Source: CAYJHC01 sp964370035 (GTDB lineage: Bacteria > Bacillota > Clostridia > Peptostreptococcales > Anaerovoracaceae). Taken from it: 47,825 nt of DNA. The stretch is from contig CAYJGT010000002.1 of the NCBI GenBank assembly GCA_964370035.1, positions 1-47,825 on the forward strand, in the 5' to 3' direction. Below are positions 42,902 through 47,825 of this stretch, piece after piece (the first letter of the stretch is position 1; each line of letters starts with the position of its first letter). Under the pieces are notes generated by a model. The model was given only the letters and a program-made list of their open reading frames with translations. It was not told the origin of the DNA and did not search any database. The translations under genes were made by a program, and so were the position numbers.

Positions 42902-44453
42902 ATGAGCTTATTGAATGTAACTAGTGTTTCTCATGATTTCGGAGGCAGAAGAATCTTAGAAGATGCCTCCTTTCGTTTGTTAAAAGGCGAACATGTAGGA
43001 CTTGTTGGTGCAAACGGAGAAGGAAAGTCATCTTTCCTTAATATTATTATCGGAAATATTCAACCTGACGAAGGCACTGTTGAGTGGTCTCGAAATGTTA
43101 GAGTTGGCTACCTTGACCAACACTCTACACTTAAACCAGGAACTACTATTGAACAGGCCTTAAGTAGCGCTTTCGATTATATGCACGAGATCGAAGGAAA
43201 GATGCTAAAACTATACGAGGATATGGCTGTTGAAGGCTGCGACATGGATGTCCTTATGGAAGAAGCAGGGGAGTACCAACACATACTTGAAGATAGTGGC
43301 TATTATGAAATTCCCGTAAAGGTAGGGCAGGTGGCTGACGGCTTGGGCCTTTTGGACATCGGCCTTGATAAGGATGTAAGCCAATTAAGCGGAGGGCAAA
43401 GAACGAAGGTGCTTTTAGGGAAATTGCTTTTAGAAGACCCCTCTATTCTTCTTTTAGATGAGCCTACTAACTATTTAGACGAAGAGCATATTGCTTGGCT
43501 TAAAAGATATTTAACTGAATATGAAAATGCCTTCATATTAATTTCCCATGATGTAGACTTCTTAAATTCCGTAGTTAATGTAATATATCACTTAGACGAC
43601 GGAGAACTAAGTAGATACACTGGAGATTACAATAATTTTGTAAGGATGAATGAAATTAAAATCTCCCAGCAAGATGCGGCATATAAAAGACAGCAGGCCG
43701 AAATTGCAAAAACTAAAGATTTCATCGCAAGAAATAAAGCAAGGGTTGCTACTAGGGGAATGGCCAACAGTAGAGCAAAAATGCTAGACAAAATGGAAGT
43801 AATTGAAAAGCCAAGAGAAAAGCCAAAGCCGGAATTCGACTTCAAAAAAGGGAAAACCTCTGGCAAGGTTTTAGTTGATTGCACAGATCTAGTAATTGGC
43901 TATGATGAAGCCTTAACTAGCCCTTTAAATTTTAAAATGATTAGAGGCGATAAACTAGCTATAGTCGGAACAAATGGTCTTGGAAAAAGCACTTTATTAA
44001 AAACAATTCTAGGAGAAATCCCTGCCTTTTCCGGAAAGGCACAACTTGGCGATTATCTTATTCCAGCTTACTATGAGCAAGAAGCTTCTAGAAACGATAA
44101 GACCACAGCATTAGAGTATATTTGGGCTAAGTATCCTTCCTACACCAATGCTGAAGTTCGTTCTGCCTTGGCTCATTGTGGCTTAACTAACGAACATATT
44201 ACAAGTCAAATGAAAGTCCTTAGTGGTGGTGAAAATGCTAAGGTGAGGCTTTGTGATTTAATGCAAAAAGAAAGTAATTGGCTTATTCTAGACGAGCCTA
44301 CTAACCATTTAGATGTAGATGCAAAAGAAGAATTAAAAAGGGCCCTTGCCGCTTATGAAGGCTCTATACTAATAGTTTGCCACGAGCCAAGTTTTTATCA
44401 AGATTGGATTACAGACGTTTGGAATGTAGAGGATTGGACTACAAAAACCGTAT
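42902..44453 (+). CDS. ABC-F family ATPase (3' end in gap)
   Basis: The 517 visible residues contain two ABC domains without membrane segments. The first has GLVGANGEGKSSF (about 33-45), LSGGQRTKV and LLLDEPTNYLD; the second has VGTNGLGKSTLL, LSGGENAKV and LDEPTNHLD. The linker between them (about 245-325) is rich in Arg, Lys and Glu and corresponds to the tRNA-contacting P-site motif. ABC-F proteins work on ribosomes, in translation control or in antibiotic protection; this one has no clear resistance signature and looks like a housekeeping member. GGGG precedes the ATG. The end near WNVEDWTTKT is close to the usual length, so only a few residues are probably missing. Confidence 0.93.
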
Positions 44454-44553
44454 NNNNNNNNNNNNNNNNNNNNNNNNNNNNNNNNNNNNNNNNNNNNNNN
44501 NNNNNNNNNNNNNNNNNNNNNNNNNNNNNNNNNNNNNNNNNNNNNNNNNNNNN
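44454..44553. other. Assembly gap (100 N)
   Basis: Exactly 100 N bases. A round number of this kind normally marks a scaffold join of unknown real length. It cuts the 3' ends of the converging ABC-F and dapB genes. Confidence 0.99.
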
Positions 44554-45304
44554 CCTCTTCAATTTTATATAGTCCTGCCGTCTTATCGTTTAAAAAGATA
44601 ATAGCATCACAGGCGCCTCTAGCACAACAACCCAAATCATAGGCATGATGTGTCAGTTCAATTCTTTCTCCAATACCTCCAAATATTATAGTGTGACTGC
44701 TTGGTGTATTCCCAGCTCTAATCGAATGGAATGTTATTTCTTCTGTGCCGATCTCTCCTTCTAACGCGATCTTCTCCCCTAGTTCTTTTGCTGTTCCACT
44801 TGGTGAATCTAATTTGTCATTACAGTGCATGTCTATTATTTCAACATCACAATTTCCTTTTAGTCTTTTCGCTAGCATCCCTGCAACTTCCGACATTACA
44901 TTGACCATTCTAGATGTATTTGCAGCTTTAAGTAATGGGATATATTTTGAACCAGTAATTATTTCTTCAACCTCTTCAGCAGAAAAAGCCGTCGTTCCGC
45001 AAATCAAGGCTTTTTCATTTTCTATGCAGGCCTCCAAAACTTCCATAGATAATTCTCTTGTAGAAAAATCTACCACTACATCTGCATCTTCTATGGCTTT
45101 TCTAATATCATCAACAACCATTACTCCAGATTCAATACCCGCCCTAGAAACTAAACCTGCGTCTTTACCAATGTAATCCCTTCCTTTTGGTCCTATACAA
45201 CCTACTAGTTTAATGCTTTTTTTGTATTTCTCATTTAATAATATCTCTTGAATTATTAAACTAGCTTGCTTCCCTCTTGGAGCTGTCACAGCAACTTTTA
45301 TCAT
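44554..45304 (-). CDS. dapB: 4-hydroxy-tetrahydrodipicolinate reductase-like (3' end in gap)
   Basis: The 250 visible residues match DapB, the NAD(P)H-dependent step of lysine and diaminopimelate synthesis. VDFSTRE and LICGTTAFS fit, and MHCNDKLDSPSGTA (159-172) holds His160, Lys164 and the PSGT loop; GGIGERIELTHHA is the C-terminal domain. Two oddities stand out. The nucleotide loop, normally GxRGxMG, reads APRGKQA (8-14), so two glycines are replaced. The usual His-His pair reads His160-Cys161. The missing end is about 20-25 residues. It may be a variant enzyme or a relative with another substrate. Confidence 0.85.
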
Positions 45305-45510
45305 TTTTCTCTTTTCCTTTCCTCTGTAAATTTATTAGACCCTTTAATTAATACTCCTTAAAAGTACCTATAGCCCGGCAAACTAGAGCCTGCTGAATAT
45401 TAATCACAACTAAGTCTACAAATTTTTTAATTCTTTCATTTATCTTAAATTTTTAAATTATATTGATTTTACGCATCATCTTTTCAACTTAATGTAAGGC
45501 TGTTTTCATT

Positions 45511-45566
45511 AATCTTATTTGTCCATACTGCTAGATTATTTTTTTATAATCTTATCTGGCCATACT
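45511..45566. repeat. Two 19-bp direct repeats upstream of dapB
   Basis: AATCTTAT-TG-CCATACT occurs twice, 37 bases apart, with two differences. On the minus strand both copies lie about 200-260 bases before the dapB start. Confidence 0.6.
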
Positions 45567-45585
45567 ATTTAACGGCTTTTTCTTA

Positions 45586-45616
45586 ATAAAATAGGGCAAC
45601 CAATTAAGACTGCCCT
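45586..45616 (-). terminator. Probable terminator after the membrane protein gene
   Basis: AGGGCA pairs with TGCCCT around a 12-base loop, followed by ATTTTATT on the minus strand; it lies just after the stop at 45622. Confidence 0.6.
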
Positions 45617-45621
45617 TCTAG

Positions 45622-46149
45622 TTATCTTCTAATTTTGTTTTTTACTTTGTTGATATATAACATAATTGCTATAGAGTAAATTCTATCATATATCAAAAAT
45701 ACCACAGCACCTGCCACGGCCAATACCGGCAACGGATAGTCTGGAAGTTCTATTTGTCCTAAAAACACTTCTTGGAAAAGGAAAAATCCTATCCCGAAAG
45801 TTATTAAAAACAGACAAACCTTAACTAACAATTCTGGCACTAGCTTGTTTATTTTCTCTATATAGTATTTCGCTATTCCATAGTAACCAAACAATAATAA
45901 GTAAGGTGCTATCCCAATTTTATTTGGGATAATAACGAACCCAATAATTCCTGCGGCCAAGAACATAATTAAACCATCTCGTGGGCCTGCCTCTATTACC
46001 ATAATTGCCACAAAGAAAGAACTAATCGCAAACATTGTTAATTCCATCCCCGGAATAAAAGAAGCAATGTACATGAATACTACCGTAAGGGCAGTCAAAA
46101 TTCCTCCTAAAGCAATATTAAATCCGCCGCTTTTCTTTTTATCTACCAT
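45622..46149 (-). CDS. Integral membrane protein, ECF S-component-like
   Basis: The 175-residue product has five or six hydrophobic segments and little else. The pattern of a short basic start, ALGGILTALTVVFMYIA and the segment IVIEAGPRDGLIMFLAAG resembles small S-component-like membrane proteins of ECF transporters, but I could not identify a substrate group. AGAGGTG precedes the ATG. It starts nine bases after the J-domain protein gene, so the two are co-translated. Confidence 0.6.
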   Translation of the reverse strand: MVDKKKSGGFNIALGGILTALTVVFMYIASFIPGMELTMFAISSFFVAIMVIEAGPRDGLIMFLAAGIIGFVIIPNKIGIAPYLLLFGYYGIAKYYIEKINKLVPELLVKVCLFLITFGIGFFLFQEVFLGQIELPDYPLPVLAVAGAVVFLIYDRIYSIAIMLYINKVKNKIRR

Positions 46150-46158
46150 TTTGCACCT

Positions 46159-46725
46159 CTATATGCAGTTGCAACAACAATCCGCGCATATGTAGCATTG
46201 ACACAGTTGGCAAGCAAGGTCATTATTTTGGTTATACCCTCTTCCATAGGCATTTGTTTGATAGCCTTGGCCTCTTCGCGCTACTCTGTTTAATGCATCG
46301 TTATACTCTGGGTTTCTAGGATCCATTTGAACGGCTTGCTGTATTAGCCCAATACCTTCATCGTACCAACCTTTTCTCACACTAAGCATCCCACTTAAGA
46401 AATACCATTCAGCATCTCTCTTTCCCATACTCCCTAGGACTCTTTCAGCTTCATCTAATCTTCCACCATCAATAGCTCTTCGAACATCCATGTACTGTGG
46501 ATTAGAACTTCTATTACTATTGCCAGCAACTCCGCCACCTTTTCTTTCAGCCATAATTTGATCGTAAGCTTCATTAATTTCTCTTACTTTTTCTTCCGCT
46601 AGGTCTTCCAAGGGATTGTCTTGGTACTTATCCGGGTGGTACTTTTTAATCAAACTTCTATAGGCTTTTTTAATGTCTTCATCGCTGTCAGTTCTCTCAA
46701 CTCCTAGCACTTTATACGGGTCCAT
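46159..46725 (-). CDS. J-domain protein with cysteine-rich C-terminus
   Basis: The 188-residue product has an N-terminal J domain (about 1-65) with HPD at 30-32, which stimulates DnaK-type chaperones. A middle part (about 80-150) reads like a single TPR-type helical pair with SGMLSVRKGWYDEGIGLIQQ. The last 18 residues hold eight cysteines (CQLCQCYICADCCCNCI). It is not DnaJ itself: it lacks the Gly/Phe region and the CxxCxGxG zinc fingers. The cysteine tail may bind metal or be lipid-modified. AAAGGAG precedes the ATG. Confidence 0.87.
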   Translation of the reverse strand: MDPYKVLGVERTDSDEDIKKAYRSLIKKYHPDKYQDNPLEDLAEEKVREINEAYDQIMAERKGGGVAGNSNRSSNPQYMDVRRAIDGGRLDEAERVLGSMGKRDAEWYFLSGMLSVRKGWYDEGIGLIQQAVQMDPRNPEYNDALNRVARRGQGYQTNAYGRGYNQNNDLACQLCQCYICADCCCNCI

Positions 46726-46929
46726 ACTTTTCTGCTCCTTTACTTATTATCTGTAATTATTTATTATTTCTTAAATATTTATTCACTTCTCATTCTCAGC
46801 CCTCATGGTCTGAACTTTTTAGAATATACTTCTTGATATTTTATTTTTATCTATTGATTATTTTGTGATGTCTTTTTTCACTCTACCAATCCAGTATTTT
46901 CTAAATTTCCCCTACCATTATATTCTAAC

Positions 46930-47825
46930 CTAGTTAATTTTTCTACTTTTTTTCTTATTTTCTATTTTTAATTGCGGGTCTTTTAACTCTCCAATTACAG
47001 TTTGAGCCCTTCTTAATAATCCCAAAGATAAAATATTATCTACAATATCTTCATTTTTTAGAAACACTAATTCATCTAAACATTCCACTAAATCACTACC
47101 ATATAGAAATAGATTTTTTTCACCTATATCCGCGACTTCCATTCTATAGGCTTCATTGCTTTCTTTGTACCTATCCCTGTCTATTTCTAATTTATAGATA
47201 AATGGATTATACCTTCCTTCTAGTACATCTTCCTCCAGATCATCAATAGCATCAATTAGGTAAATCCACTTTCCTAACATATAGCCTAACCTTCTAATAG
47301 CCCTTAACTCATTTTGGGTTTTAGGCTTTGCTCCATCTACATTTTCAAAATAGTAAGCAAATATTTCTTCTATTATCTTTGCAGAAGAATCCGCTACTTT
47401 ATCAAGGCTTTTTTCTTTTTCCTTTTCAAGGCTATGTAGGTTTCCTAGCTGTTGCTTTATTTCCTTATCTAAGCTTGGATATTTAACCGAAAGCTTTTTA
47501 TATATTTTTTTTAATAGCTGAGTTCCTATTTTTGCTCCGGTTTTTTTCTCATCTAAATAATCATCCTCTAGTTTATGATAACCAAGTAGTAGCATAACAT
47601 CTGCAGCATAATCTACAGCCTTACTTCTAACAATAGGCATTTTTTTAATATGATGTATAATACAATGTTCCCTAGTGTAGGCCACCTGATTATTATCAAG
47701 GCCATCCAATAAACTGGCCAAAAAGGCAGCGTCATAGCTCAGTCCAATTCTAGGAAGTTGACCATGATTTTTGCCTATTGATTTACAGACACCACAATAG
47801 TATCCCTTATATGTTTCAAAGTCTT
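46930..47825 (-). CDS. DUF5685-like protein, 5' end beyond window
   Basis: The frame stays open to the window edge. The first visible residues read DFETYKGYYCGVCKSIG and continue NHGQLPRIGLSYDAAF. The YCGxCK motif and the later HCIIHHIKK and LIDAIDDLEEDVLEGRYNPF match the DUF5685 family, found in Bacillota and of unknown function. The helical architecture and the DxxxD-type acidic motif recall all-helical terpenoid-synthase-like folds, but this is only an impression. About 298 residues are visible; the usual start lies some 15-20 residues further upstream. Confidence 0.8.
   Translation of the reverse strand, partial: DFETYKGYYCGVCKSIGKNHGQLPRIGLSYDAAFLASLLDGLDNNQVAYTREHCIIHHIKKMPIVRSKAVDYAADVMLLLGYHKLEDDYLDEKKTGAKIGTQLLKKIYKKLSVKYPSLDKEIKQQLGNLHSLEKEKEKSLDKVADSSAKIIEEIFAYYFENVDGAKPKTQNELRAIRRLGYMLGKWIYLIDAIDDLEEDVLEGRYNPFIYKLEIDRDRYKESNEAYRMEVADIGEKNLFLYGSDLVECLDELVFLKNEDIVDNILSLGLLRRAQTVIGELKDPQLKIENKKKSRKIN

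Larger units (their letters stand above)
45305..45621. other. Intergenic region upstream of dapB
   Basis: The 317 bases hold a pair of 19-base direct repeats (45511-45529 and 45548-45566) and a terminator at 45586-45616. No lysine riboswitch was recognised and no gene was seen. Confidence 0.6.

Noticed and set aside
44369..44601. Open frames running through the N bases
   Set aside because: They exist only because unknown bases do not make stops; both converging genes are truncated by the gap.

Overview
This window reads as a contiguous stretch of a low-GC Gram-positive anaerobe, most likely a member of the Clostridia. The evidence is AT-rich DNA, strong Shine-Dalgarno sites of the AGGAGG type before nearly every gene, a CIRCE-controlled groESL, a GTP-type PEP carboxykinase, a biotin-dependent acyl-CoA decarboxylase, a zinc-type L31 and a CaiB/BCCT/acyl-CoA dehydrogenase cluster. 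An assignment to a Family XIII/Anaerovoracaceae-like lineage is only a guess. No tRNA, rRNA, CRISPR array, prophage or insertion sequence was seen. One 100-N scaffold gap lies at 44454-44553.

Layout. Positions 239-1173 hold a CarS-like CTP-lipid transferase homologue and a DgkA-type lipid kinase. Positions 1483-11028 are the accessory part: an exporter, a hotdog thioesterase, a 2[4Fe-4S] ferredoxin, two adjacent family III CoA-transferases, a BCCT transporter and an acyl-CoA dehydrogenase, all on the minus strand. A divergent regulator faces them; it joins a MerR-like HTH to a Trm112-like zinc knuckle and a methyltransferase-like fold without its SAM glycines. The promoter facing the cluster has the 19-bp spacer typical of MerR-controlled promoters. 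The whole resembles the carnitine (cai) and gamma-butyrobetaine (bbu/gbu) utilisation systems: import of a quaternary-amine carboxylate, CoA transfer, redox or elimination on the CoA ester. It lacks the CaiC ligase and CaiD hydratase, and the substrate is unknown. A second DMT exporter at 11070-11999 closes this part.

Positions 12175-14261 are groEL and groES with a perfect CIRCE. Positions 14397-17368 encode a membrane-anchored glucosaminidase, preceded by a compact promoter-plus-hairpin leader, and an HtrA protease. Positions 17826-20979 hold pckG and tyrS, which overlap by 14 bp. Positions 21179-24688 form a prfA-tsaC-rpiB-upp gene run. Positions 24896-25897 carry a zinc-ribbon membrane protein and rpmE. 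Positions 26157-26595 are a two-gene operon, a 36-residue rubredoxin-like protein and a HesB/IscA-like protein with a CC motif. coaX and dus follow, divergent.

Positions 29035-31505 encode mmdA, an OadG-type subunit and a biotin carrier, with no beta subunit in the window and a PucR-type regulator upstream. Positions 31669-40001 form the run metG-tatD-tilS-ftsH-pucR on the minus strand. Then come a membrane-tethered EEP-family phosphohydrolase and, divergently, a monoacylglycerol-lipase-like hydrolase followed by an ABC-F ATPase that runs into the gap. Beyond the gap are a 3'-truncated dapB, an integral membrane protein, a J-domain protein with a cysteine-rich tail, and a DUF5685-like protein cut by the window end.

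All assignments come from reading motifs by eye. No database search or folding program was run, and RNA structures and promoters were found by inspection.
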